A stretch of DNA of 64,000 nt. Source: Phycisphaerales bacterium. GTDB lineage: Bacteria; Planctomycetota; Phycisphaerae; Phycisphaerales; UBA1924. Under the pieces are notes generated by a model. The model saw only the letters and a list, made by a program, of their open reading frames with translations. It ran no database searches and was not told the origin of the DNA. Location of the stretch: the NCBI GenBank assembly GCA_029260265.1, contig JAJDDO010000009.1, positions 1 to 64,000 of the forward strand, in the 5' to 3' direction. Each line of letters begins with the position of its first letter. The first letter of the stretch is position 1. Of the stretch, positions 1-7,394 are shown piece after piece. Both the position numbers and the translations under genes were made by a program.

Positions 1-235
1 TCTTTTTGCTGAACCGCCCTGCAAGTTCATGCACTACCTTGACAGAAACTGCAATTAGCAGAGCAATCCAAAATGAATCAACTAAAGATTTCGCATATAC
101 ATAATGCGCAACAAGTAATACCAATACAAACGAAACAATCACCAAGCATCCTAGCACAAAAAGCAATGCTTCGGCAATATCAGATCGCAGTCTCTTACGG
201 GCATTTGGTGATTGTTTTTTGTGTTTAATAGACAT
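1..235 (-). CDS. Small membrane protein, probable RHS immunity gene (partial)
   Basis: Reading the minus strand from an ATG at 235 gives an open frame that runs off the left window edge (78 codons seen). It starts MSIKHKKQSPNARKR, then has two hydrophobic stretches (about residues 20-42 and 52-66). The ATG lies inside the last codons of the upstream RHS gene, an 11-base overlap, so the two are probably translationally coupled. A small membrane gene overlapping the 3' end of an RHS tip is the usual position of a cognate immunity gene. No family is recognised. Immunity function is inferred from position only, and the C-terminus is not visible. Confidence 0.55.
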   Translation of the reverse strand, partial: MSIKHKKQSPNARKRLRSDIAEALLFVLGCLVIVSFVLVLLVAHYVYAKSLVDSFWIALLIAVSVKVVHELAGRFSKK

Positions 236-1367
236 CTGAACATTCCTCACACAAATCGGAGCATTCTTTCATGAGAAGATACGCCTCGATTGCAGTTGCT
301 AAATGCCCAGGCCCCTTAATCCTCTTTCCAGCTTTCTTAATAGCTTGGCCAGAATTGCGGAATCTTCTTGCAGTTCGGACTCCCCATTTATTCCCTCTCA
401 TTCGATTCGCGTATCCAGCGCCTCTGCCCCCGTAATCTAACGCTCTCCCCGCACCTGTCACACTTCCACCAACTCCGTAGCTCACTCCTTGAATACCATC
501 TAACAGATCAGGTACGCCAATGTCAACTGTTGGACTGCCGTCATCAATTCCTACCTCCACAAATGGAGCCGCAGGACCCAAATACGGATCAATTACAGCG
601 TCCAGCAGTGCGTCGGCCAACTTATCCTTAACACAGTTTGCCCAGCATTCACCTTTTGCCCGCTCTTCTTCATCAAAGGTGTGATCAGTCCCGCCTAATT
701 TCTCTGACAGGGACTCTGCACCAAATGCATCTCCGATACCATTTACACGGTCACTTACCGTTTGCGCAAAAGCATCATAAGCAGCATCTGTAATTTCATC
801 GCTTGCGTTCCCGTCTCCTGTAAGTAGCCATTTCTTCAAACTCCACAACCCAAAGGGATCATTCAGCCCCATCGGATTGCCAACAACATACGCATACGCA
901 TTCATCGAATCGATGTACCACAGCGGGTCTCTCTGATTGAATCTCCCCGACCACGGGTCCATCACGCGGAAGCGGTAGTCATACAGCCCCGTCCCCGCGA
1001 TCAATGACCGCCCGGTGTACAGATGCACCGCGTAGTACTGCGTGCTGTCCAGCACATCGCCGTTGGTGTCGAAGATCGTGACTCGCCCGTAGTCGCCGTA
1101 CTCGTACCGCTCGACCACGAGACCCGCGTCGTCCGTAATGCTCGTCAAGGACCCAAGGTTATCGCGATGCGTCCAAACATCCTCAGGCGACGCCGCATCC
1201 TCGATCCGGTAGCTCACCTCGTCGTCGATACCCAAGCCGTAGGCGAACTGGCGATTGGCACGATTTCGGCCGATCGCTGGGTGGGCCGAGGGGCGGCGGT
1301 TGGTTGCGATTGTGGACAGCATCGAAGTCGATTCTATGTGAATGAGCATGAGTACGCAAGCGGGCAA
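225..1367 (-). CDS. Orphan RHS-repeat core domain protein with variable C-terminal tip
   Basis: The middle of this 380-aa protein is an RHS repeat-associated core: the DNLGSLTSITDDAG and YEYGDYGRV segments, then YDYRFRVMDPWSGRFNQRDP (the hallmark Y-x-R-x-x-DP-x-GRF-x-x-DP), then NPxGLNDPFG, which normally marks the border to a polymorphic C-terminal toxin. The roughly 200 residues after the border match no toxin I know and end in a cysteine-rich segment (ECSDLCEECSDVY). The long YD-repeat shell, signal and export regions are absent and the N-terminus falls in a direct repeat shared with the next cassette, so the annotated start may not be natural. I read it as a truncated, possibly silent, tip cassette. 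It overlaps a small membrane ORF downstream. Confidence 0.75.
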   Translation of the reverse strand: MPACVLMLIHIESTSMLSTIATNRRPSAHPAIGRNRANRQFAYGLGIDDEVSYRIEDAASPEDVWTHRDNLGSLTSITDDAGLVVERYEYGDYGRVTIFDTNGDVLDSTQYYAVHLYTGRSLIAGTGLYDYRFRVMDPWSGRFNQRDPLWYIDSMNAYAYVVGNPMGLNDPFGLWSLKKWLLTGDGNASDEITDAAYDAFAQTVSDRVNGIGDAFGAESLSEKLGGTDHTFDEEERAKGECWANCVKDKLADALLDAVIDPYLGPAAPFVEVGIDDGSPTVDIGVPDLLDGIQGVSYGVGGSVTGAGRALDYGGRGAGYANRMRGNKWGVRTARRFRNSGQAIKKAGKRIKGPGHLATAIEAYLLMKECSDLCEECSDVY

Positions 1368-1429
1368 ATGTCAAAGACTCGGCCTCCACCAAAGACCTGC
1401 TTAGGCTGCGCATAAGCAGGGCACCCGGC
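1318..1429. repeat. Cassette-boundary direct repeat, copy A
   Basis: About 112 bp closely matching 3100-3212 (shared blocks include tcgattctatgtgaa, gagtacgcaagcgggcaa and ggctgcgcataagcagggca). One edge abuts the stop codon of the immunity-like gene at 1429 and the other lies inside the 5' end of the RHS reading frame. It therefore sits exactly between cassettes and is a candidate recombination site. Confidence 0.8.
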
Positions 1430-1923
1430 TAGTTCACAACCGCACCGATTAACTTTTCGACACTCTCAAAATTCATCGGACTTTCTGCGATTGGATTCGC
1501 TTCAAATTTTTGAACAACCCCCTTCCATGATAATCCAATCCATCTATCGGCCAGATCCTTCGTGATGCATGGATACTTTCCTTTTAATGCCTTGTATCGC
1601 ATCACAATGAACACATCGTCAACAGACACGCTCGCCGCGTGGCCTTCTGCCGCAATGAATACCTCCCCACGATCAACCGGGATCTCATTCAGCCCATTCT
1701 GCGACCATGAACTCTCAAGCGGTTCTTTGAGTGTGTTTTCGTATGGCTCATCGTTATAGACAAACAAATCGTTATTCAAAGTGGCGAGAATCGAAATGGC
1801 AAAATATTCTGCCTCGCTATTATCATTTTGACAAATGATCATACGATACACCGCATACGAGAGGCCGATCATAAACAGCGTGGTCACAGCTGTGTACACA
1901 ATACACTTCTTTGCATTTACCAT
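1429..1923 (-). CDS. Membrane-anchored small protein, probable immunity protein of the RHS tip at 1917-3185
   Basis: A 164-residue protein from ATG 1923 (MVNAKKCIVYTAVTTLFM...). A single N-terminal hydrophobic segment (about residues 8-27) is followed by a soluble domain with no family I recognise. The ATG overlaps the stop of the upstream RHS gene by 7 bases (ATGGTAA), which is why I prefer it to the longer frame from 1956. Tight coupling to a toxin-tip gene suggests an immunity or antitoxin role at the membrane or in the periplasm. Base composition is visibly more AT-rich than the core genes of the window, as expected for accessory DNA. Confidence 0.6.
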   Translation of the reverse strand: MVNAKKCIVYTAVTTLFMIGLSYAVYRMIICQNDNSEAEYFAISILATLNNDLFVYNDEPYENTLKEPLESSWSQNGLNEIPVDRGEVFIAAEGHAASVSVDDVFIVMRYKALKGKYPCITKDLADRWIGLSWKGVVQKFEANPIAESPMNFESVEKLIGAVVN

Positions 1924-3185
1924 TTTCCACCCCCCGGCCCAGCGTCGTAAGGCCATATAGGGTTGTCATTCCATATTCCCTCTGGCAACACCCACTCGGT
2001 ATCAGGATACCGTTCATCGATGATATGCTGGAGCTCTTTCCCCTTCTCACCTCCGCCCGATTTGCACTGTTCGAATATAACTTTATCGCAGTTTTTATCA
2101 AGAGTATCCAAGACCTCTTTAAGGCGTTGCCATCTCTCGTACCGACTGCAATCTTGTGGTGACGGCGGCCCCTCAAAGCCCTCAAAGGGGTCAGAGTCAA
2201 GATTTTTAAAATCATCTAGAGTGAAGTTCTCGACATAGGGTTTGCCATCATCTGTCTTAGGTCCTGGCAAAACAAATGTACCTTCTAGGCCACAATGTGA
2301 CGCTATCCTGCAAATCCTGTACTTGTTGCTCGACGGCCCATTGTTCAACTTGTCAATTAGTTCTTCACGTGTCCCCACCCCAATACCAATCACCCAAAAA
2401 TTATCATTGGGCAACTGTAGTCGTCTATCTGATATCACTTTCCCATCTCGTTGTCGCAGTTGTTGCTGCTCACGCCGCCGGACCCATCCCGGATCTATCA
2501 TTGCTCCGTATGGATCAATAAATCGCATCGGGTTACTGATCACAAACGCATACGCATTCATCGAATCGATGTACCACAGCGGGTCTCGCTGGTTGAATCT
2601 ACCACTCCACGGGTCCATCACGCGCCAGCGGTAGTCATACAGCCCCGTCCCCGCGATCATCGACCGACCCGTATACAGATGCACCGCGTAGTACTGCGTG
2701 CTGGCCAGCACATCGCCGTTGGTGTCGAAGATCGTGACTAATCCATAATCGCCGTACTCGTAGCGCTCCAAGACCAGCCCCGCGTCGTTCGTGATGCTCG
2801 TCAATGACCCAAGGTCATCACGATGCGTCCAAACATCCTCCGGCGATGCCACATCCTCGATCCGGTAGCTCACCTCGTCGTCAATACCCAGGCCGTACAC
2901 ATGCGTCGTCAGCAGCTGCTCATTCGCCTGCGTTCCCGCGGCCAACTGGATGCGCTCAATAACCTCCCACAGCGAAGCGCACCCGTACACATACTGCAGC
3001 ACTGCATCAATCTGACCATCGCCGCCAAGATCCTCGCTCTCGATCACACGCCTCGCCAGTGAGTCGTAGGTGTTCGTGGTGGCGTTGGAGATCAAGGAAA
3101 GCATCAAGAAATCGATTCTATGTGAAAGAGCAGGAGTACGCAAGCGGGCAAGCGAAGCATTCGCCTCCACCAAAAAGACCTGCAT
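1917..3185 (-). CDS. Orphan RHS core protein with caspase-like C-terminal tip (putative toxin)
   Basis: A 422-aa protein. It has one YD-like repeat (TNTYDSLARRV, about residues 37-47), the RHS core (YDYRWRVMDPWSGRFNQRDP) and the border segment NPMRFIDPYG. The tip after the border contains RICRIASHCG (His about 297) and KVIFEQCKSGGG (Cys about 374). This spacing and local pattern (hydrophobic strand then HxG; hydrophobic strand then CxSG) resembles the catalytic His/Cys of clan CD (caspase/CHAT-like) peptidases. The protease reading is an inference from two short motifs. There is no N-terminal export module. The core is nearly identical to the RHS gene at 225-1367, whereas the tips are unrelated. 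It is followed by an overlapping membrane-anchored gene. Confidence 0.72.
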   Translation of the reverse strand: MQVFLVEANASLARLRTPALSHRIDFLMLSLISNATTNTYDSLARRVIESEDLGGDGQIDAVLQYVYGCASLWEVIERIQLAAGTQANEQLLTTHVYGLGIDDEVSYRIEDVASPEDVWTHRDDLGSLTSITNDAGLVLERYEYGDYGLVTIFDTNGDVLASTQYYAVHLYTGRSMIAGTGLYDYRWRVMDPWSGRFNQRDPLWYIDSMNAYAFVISNPMRFIDPYGAMIDPGWVRRREQQQLRQRDGKVISDRRLQLPNDNFWVIGIGVGTREELIDKLNNGPSSNKYRICRIASHCGLEGTFVLPGPKTDDGKPYVENFTLDDFKNLDSDPFEGFEGPPSPQDCSRYERWQRLKEVLDTLDKNCDKVIFEQCKSGGGEKGKELQHIIDERYPDTEWVLPEGIWNDNPIWPYDAGPGGGKW

Positions 3186-3212
3186 AGGCTGCGCATAAGC
3201 AGGGCACCCGGC
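3100..3212. repeat. Cassette-boundary direct repeat, copy B
   Basis: Second copy of the repeat at 1318-1429, in the same orientation, with a few substitutions and short indels. It covers the 5' end of the RHS frame (ORF start 3185) and ends 21 bp before the stop of the upstream gene at 3234. Confidence 0.8.
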
Positions 3213-3233
3213 ATCATGCCCATCGATGACTCG

Positions 3234-4016
3234 CTATCCACCCCGATCATGAGGCACCCGGGGAGCCAAAAGAGGCCAATCCGAATCGCTTTCCTCACCC
3301 ACTGCTTCAACTGAGGATTCAATCAACTCTGCCGTACGTCCGGCCGGCAAGTACCAGAACACACATCCGGCATGGCATGTATCCCACTCCCCTTGCTGCA
3401 CATATGCAATACACTCAACATACTGAAGAATCTGTTCAAGATCATGAACACAAGGCATTCCATGAATACCACCCCATAGACTCAGCAACGGGGGGACCAG
3501 TTCAATGATCTGCTGATCCTGCAGAACCTTGTTTTCTCCTGCAAACAAACTGATACAGTTCTCTGGACTACTTCGGATCTCGTCAATATCGAACTGATCG
3601 CCAAATCTCCAAAAATCGATATCTCTAGAGAGATCCTTCTCCTGATTAGACAGTTCTCCTCTTCCAAGAAATCTACCGTCAATTTTTGCTTCTACATGCT
3701 GCCGAGAATTTTCCGATTCGTTGAGACTCAGTATCACCAGTCTGTCTTCAGCCAAACATGAGTGCTTTCCAAATCGATCAAGTATATATCTCGTGGTCGC
3801 AAACTCCAAGAATGGCTTGTTCTCCGTGACAACCGCACATCGAACAGACTTGGAATAGCACAGGTCAAACAGCGAGAAAGTCCCATCTGTGTCACGAACA
3901 TCAATTTGGCCTGACAAGCTCTTTGTGCGCACAACCTGAGAAAACAATGTATCCACTCTGTTACCTATTCGTATGAGGATCGTGTGTAGATGGGTATGTC
4001 CAATGATCTGCGCCAC
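3234..4016 (-). CDS. Uncharacterised 260-aa protein in the immunity position of the RHS array
   Basis: A 260-aa soluble protein, with no signal peptide or clear membrane segment, that I cannot assign to a family. It is acidic and has several Cys residues (for example YVECIAYVQQGEWDTCHAGC near residues 200-220). It lies immediately before repeat copy B, the same place the immunity-like gene at 1429-1923 has before copy A. By position it could be the surviving immunity gene of a third RHS cassette whose toxin part is gone. That is inference; it could equally be an unrelated cargo gene. Upstream (4017-4193) is AT-rich sequence with no recognisable gene. Confidence 0.5.
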   Translation of the reverse strand: MAQIIGHTHLHTILIRIGNRVDTLFSQVVRTKSLSGQIDVRDTDGTFSLFDLCYSKSVRCAVVTENKPFLEFATTRYILDRFGKHSCLAEDRLVILSLNESENSRQHVEAKIDGRFLGRGELSNQEKDLSRDIDFWRFGDQFDIDEIRSSPENCISLFAGENKVLQDQQIIELVPPLLSLWGGIHGMPCVHDLEQILQYVECIAYVQQGEWDTCHAGCVFWYLPAGRTAELIESSVEAVGEESDSDWPLLAPRVPHDRGG

Positions 4017-4193
4017 CGAACAATACCGCTGTGATGATGGGTGGTTCGCGTCCGTTCAGAAAATAGATTCAAAAACTCACAATACAGATATGACCCAAAG
4101 ACCAATCTATTAAAAACTCAATAATGAGTTTTTCTCTCTAAACTCGCACACAGCATCAGCTTCGATCGAAATGCGAGCCTCACCAAAGTTGCG

Positions 4194-5216
4194 TCAACTC
4201 TGCCTAGACCGCCCAGCATCCACTACAGCAGGCACGAGTGTCGTTGCGGGTTCAAGATTGGCAATAAGGTACTCAAAGAAATCATTCGGTGACAACCCGA
4301 GAGTATTCGCCAGTTGAAGGAGTCGTTTTCCCGCAGCCGTCCGAAACCAGTCACACCAATGATCGAAGCTTGATTCCTTGGGCATGGGTTTGGTTGGCTT
4401 TGGTGTTGCACGACCGATCAAGCTCCCCCACCAAGCAACACGCGGACGACGGTGCAACTCTGTCCGTCCGTTGTTCACCCTGAAATCCACGGCTCCAATC
4501 ATCCTTGCCCAGAGTTCATCCACCCACTGATCGCCCGCATCGAGAAACGCCATCATCACTGTGGTTGCACGGTCTTCCTTCAACTCGACCTCGAAGCGTT
4601 CCCAAACGCCCGCTGGTGCTGATCCGGTTTCGAGGCCCTTGTCGTAGATCCGGATGTAGACCGGCGAACTTCGCTTGCCAAGATAGAGCAGCAGCCCCTT
4701 GGCTTCCTGTTCGCGTGTGTACTCTGATCCCAATCGAAAACTCCGCAGTTTGCAGAGCTCGCTCGCCTGACATGATGCAAGAGCATGGTTGTATAGGTCC
4801 ACATCCTGCCCCACCCAATCCACCGCGAGATCCAATCTCGTTGCATGGAACCCACGGCAGTAGATCTGTTCAACAAGTTGCAATATGGCATTCGGATCCT
4901 CCACCGCGAGCCGAGCGCCTTGAAAATCCACCATCACGATACTGGATTTATGCCCTTGGCTGAGCATGATGCCTGGATGCCAGAGAATCCCTTGTGTGAA
5001 ATACTGTGCTCCATTGCTAGTGCCTGTCGGCTCACCAAATCGCTCTCGAAGCAACCCATACAACCAGCCTGAGTTGGCCTCCGGGCCGACTAATCTGATC
5101 CAATCTGGCCGACACCAAATACCCGGCTCTGGAAGCAACGAGGGCTTGTCTTGGTTTTCTATCCCCGGTATTACAGAGCGGGGATGGATACCCAGATTGG
5201 GCTTGGGTGCGCTCAT
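4194..5216 (-). CDS. Replication initiation factor (Rep_trans-type), mobile-element Rep
   Basis: A 340-aa protein resembling replication initiation factors of the Rep_trans family (rolling-circle-type initiators of plasmids and integrative elements). Supporting segments are PDWIRLVG (about 37-44), a motif region ATRLDLAVDW (about 144-153), LLLYLGKRSSPVYIRIYDKG (about 190-210) with the conserved YIRxYDK pattern, and WERFEVELKED just after. It would nick and initiate replication of the element's circular form. The start codon overlaps the stop of the short ORF upstream (ATGA), indicating coupling. Together with the integrase remnant and attachment site it identifies a planctomycete-type integrated element. 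The gene itself appears intact. Confidence 0.75.
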   Translation of the reverse strand: MSAPKPNLGIHPRSVIPGIENQDKPSLLPEPGIWCRPDWIRLVGPEANSGWLYGLLRERFGEPTGTSNGAQYFTQGILWHPGIMLSQGHKSSIVMVDFQGARLAVEDPNAILQLVEQIYCRGFHATRLDLAVDWVGQDVDLYNHALASCQASELCKLRSFRLGSEYTREQEAKGLLLYLGKRSSPVYIRIYDKGLETGSAPAGVWERFEVELKEDRATTVMMAFLDAGDQWVDELWARMIGAVDFRVNNGRTELHRRPRVAWWGSLIGRATPKPTKPMPKESSFDHWCDWFRTAAGKRLLQLANTLGLSPNDFFEYLIANLEPATTLVPAVVDAGRSRQS

Positions 5217-5545
5217 AGCCGCACCTCCCCACCGTCGCCGTCAAATGCGGCTTCGCCGCGTCCTGCCGGACGACGGACGGTTCCGGTGCTATCTACGCCC
5301 GACTCATCAGCACCGCTGTCGTGCTCGCATTTTACGCCCTGCCGGGCAATGCTCCGCTCGTCAACGGTGCAGCTGAGTCTCATTGAATGACCCACACGCT
5401 CCGAGTCAAGGGACGCGGCGGAAACGAACTGCTCAGCGATTTGTGCCATGAGTGCGCATGTCTCATGCGGAAGCGATGGCCAGATCGCGACCAACCGCGA
5501 CAGGAGAGGATCATGCAGATCTTCTGTGTATTTTTCTGTGCGCAA
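5213..5545 (-). CDS. Short ORF between attachment site and rep (hypothetical)
   Basis: A frame of 110 codons from a TTG at 5545 that ends by ATGA overlap on the rep start. Its first part (HDPLLSRLVAIWPSLPHETC...) contains a WPxLP segment followed by a predicted helix. I recall similar WPxLP peptides following tRNA-derived sequence in many planctomycete integrase-associated ORFs, but cannot confirm this here. The frame is also open upstream through the attachment-site fragment, so the real start is uncertain. The C-terminal part is rich in Gly, Arg and Asp and may not be structured. It could be a small regulator coupled to rep, or a non-functional remnant. Confidence 0.35.
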   Translation of the reverse strand: MRTEKYTEDLHDPLLSRLVAIWPSLPHETCALMAQIAEQFVSAASLDSERVGHSMRLSCTVDERSIARQGVKCEHDSGADESGVDSTGTVRRPAGRGEAAFDGDGGEVRL

Positions 5546-5580
5546 CCCTGCTGGTGTATCCGAAAACGCCGATTTGTGTA

Positions 5581-5603
5581 GGGTTCGATTCCCCCCGGCT
5601 CCA
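5581..5603 (+). other. tRNA 3'-end fragment, probable attachment (att) core of the mobile element
   Basis: The plus strand carries a T-loop-like gggttcgattccc followed by an acceptor-like end ggctcca, i.e. the last about 23 bases of a tRNA gene. The bases upstream do not form a full T-stem or the rest of a cloverleaf, so no complete tRNA is here. tRNA 3' ends are standard targets of tyrosine integrases, and an integrase remnant sits next to it. Confidence 0.6.
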
Positions 5604-5611
5604 TTGATGAT

Positions 5612-5636
5612 GCTGACCCGGACACTCCGGGTCAGC
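5612..5636. repeat. Perfect 11-bp hairpin next to the att fragment
   Basis: Arms 5612-5622 and 5626-5636 are exact reverse complements around a 3-base loop (cac). No T-run follows. It lies 9 bp past the tRNA 3' end and could be a recombinase accessory site, or part of the original tRNA terminator region. Confidence 0.6.
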
Positions 5637-5641
5637 GGGGG

Positions 5642-6050
5642 GCATTGATTCCCGTCCAGGAACGCCGATCGGCGTTTTTTTCGTACCCGAAGCGAGCGCA
5701 TCGACGACACACAAAGACTCCTTTGGACCTTGCTCGACCACCCCAGCGTTGCTTCTGGCGGTGCGTGCTGCGGTTCCGAGCTTTGGCATCTTGTCGATGC
5801 TTGCACGCAGATCCAGCCCGTCCGAGTCGAGGTAGGTGCTCGCGGTGTGCTTGGGATCTTGATGACGCATGATTGCTGGGCGTGACGGAACGGGATATCC
5901 GCCTCCTGCATCGTCTGATTGAATGCGTGATGCAAGGAGTAGAGGCAGGCGAATTCGTTGATCGCATTCAGCTTGGGGATCCCGGCCCGTTGCAGGTCTC
6001 GATCCAGCGTGTGCCGGCCAAACCAACTCGCGGCGACAGCACCATTCATG
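5642..6050 (-). pseudogene. Tyrosine recombinase (phage integrase) C-terminal remnant, frameshifted
   Basis: The minus strand encodes the C-terminal half of an integrase in two frames. The first reads LNAINEFACLYSLHHAFNQT (the HxLR box region, with the expected Arg degraded to His) and continues to IPFRHAQQ. The second, shifted by one base near 5872-5876, reads IMRHQDPKHTASTYLD, carrying the RH box and the catalytic Tyr. The N-terminal arm-binding and core regions are missing; beyond 6073 lies an unrelated gene. A one-base deletion plus truncation makes it non-functional. It belongs with rep at 4194-5216 and the att fragment at 5581-5603. Confidence 0.7.
5661..5681 (+). terminator. Intrinsic terminator-like palindrome with T7 tail
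   Basis: The palindrome aacgccgatcggcgtt is directly followed by a run of seven T on the plus strand. It probably terminated the tRNA gene whose 3' end survives at 5603. Confidence 0.45.
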
Positions 6051-6110
6051 TATACTTGAGAGCAGCAATGCATTCTGCTCGATCAAGATTATCTCACCCG
6101 AGAACTATTC

Positions 6111-7244
6111 ATGAAACACACCCACATGATCGCACAGTTGTTTCTTCTTGCCCTGGCTTGCCGGACCACGATTGCCCAGACCATCAATGTCAGCGATGGG
6201 CAAACACTCTCAGAACATAATTTGCTCGCGGGGATTTTTCGAGGGCAGAGTTTCACCCTCGAGAGCACCACCATCTTCGAGATCGAGGGAACAGGAAAAA
6301 TCGGCCCTGTTGGCTCGGACCCCTCGCCTACCGCTTCGCCGAGCGGTGATGAAATCTACTTCAACTTTAATCACAGCACAGTGAACATTTACTCCGGCGC
6401 CACCTTTGATTCGGATCGTCGATTTGGAATCTCATTGCTTGAGAATATCAATCTGAATATGTACCACGGGAGCACGATCGGTGATTACATCCATGCCGGA
6501 CAAGGCGTGAACATGAGCATGTTTGGCGGGACCGTTGGCCGGTCCTTTCGAGCGATGGACGGGAGCAGCATAGAGGTCTTTGGAGGGCGGTTCGCATTAG
6601 GTCTCGATATCTATAGAGGCAGCACGGTCAGCATACACGGCGGCCAGATCCAACAGTCACTTTTTCTCGATCATAATACAACACTAACTATAGATGGAGG
6701 AGAGTTCTCCGCTTCCTTATCTACTCCATACGGGTCACATACAGAGATAGCGGGCGGCATTTTTCAGCATTCATTGTCCGCAACTGGCGGGTCAACTGAG
6801 ATCTCGAATGGCCTGTTCCGCCAACGCCTGAGCGGATTTAAAAACGGTCGCTTCACGATAACCGGAGGTAAGTTTGAAGACGATTTCGTTGCTTACGAAC
6901 AATCACATTTCAGACTCTTTGGCGGCATCTACCAGGGCAACATCATCGCCAACGCAGGCACCACCATCGACATCATTGGTCAAGCATTCAGCATCGACGG
7001 CATCGGAGTCGCAGGGCTTACGCCAGGCGAGTTTCTCACCATCACCGACCGGGACATCTCACTCGATGGGATTCTCTCCGATGGTTCGCTGTTCAGCTTT
7101 GATCTCAACTCGTTGATGATTGATGACTCTGATTTCTTCGATGCCAACTCCACTGTCCGTATTCAAATCAATATCCCATCCCCCACCCCCATCACTGCGC
7201 TCGCCATCACCTCACTCCTCACAACAAGGCGGAAGCGGAGATAA
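6111..7244 (+). CDS. Secreted beta-repeat protein with PEP-CTERM-like tail
   Basis: A 377-aa protein. It has an N-terminal signal peptide (MKHTHMIAQLFLLALACRTTIAQ), then repeated Gly-Gly-x-Phe units (FGGTVG, FGGRFA, HGGQIQ, DGGEFS, AGGIFQ, TGGKFE, FGGIYQ) at about 20-residue spacing, as in right-handed beta-helix or autotransporter-like repeat domains. The C-terminus has IPSPTP, a hydrophobic stretch and RRKRR, a variant PEP-CTERM sorting signal of the exosortase type. The likely fate is export and surface or matrix association. The function of the repeat domain is unknown. The gene abuts the truncated integrase, so it may mark the chromosomal side of the decayed element. Confidence 0.7.
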   Translation: MKHTHMIAQLFLLALACRTTIAQTINVSDGQTLSEHNLLAGIFRGQSFTLESTTIFEIEGTGKIGPVGSDPSPTASPSGDEIYFNFNHSTVNIYSGATFDSDRRFGISLLENINLNMYHGSTIGDYIHAGQGVNMSMFGGTVGRSFRAMDGSSIEVFGGRFALGLDIYRGSTVSIHGGQIQQSLFLDHNTTLTIDGGEFSASLSTPYGSHTEIAGGIFQHSLSATGGSTEISNGLFRQRLSGFKNGRFTITGGKFEDDFVAYEQSHFRLFGGIYQGNIIANAGTTIDIIGQAFSIDGIGVAGLTPGEFLTITDRDISLDGILSDGSLFSFDLNSLMIDDSDFFDANSTVRIQINIPSPTPITALAITSLLTTRRKRR

Positions 7245-7304
7245 TATTGTCAAGCTGATTTACCCTTGGTTCCGACTCTCTTCTCGCGTGACCTTGGCAT
7301 GCTA

Positions 7305-7394
7305 ACCGATACTCATCGCCTCCACCACCGCTGGCGTGATGCTTTTCGCAAGGCGTAGCCCATTGAGCAAAGCTTCCAAACACTCCATCACATC
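7305..7394. repeat. 90-bp direct repeat, copy 1
   Basis: Matches 10021-10110 in the same orientation with about 9 mismatches in 90 bases. Read on the minus strand, both copies encode DVMExLEALLxGLRxAKSITPAVVEAxSIG with mostly synonymous differences, so the repeat derives from coding sequence. In this copy a stop follows at once and its upstream edge overlaps the end of the gene at 7388. The interval 7245-7387 holds nothing else recognisable. Confidence 0.75.

Noticed and set aside
5511..6086. A 191-codon minus-strand frame containing WSRGESNPTQ and similar peptides
   Set aside because: This is the second frame of the broken integrase joined to translation across the tRNA fragment; not a gene in its own right.
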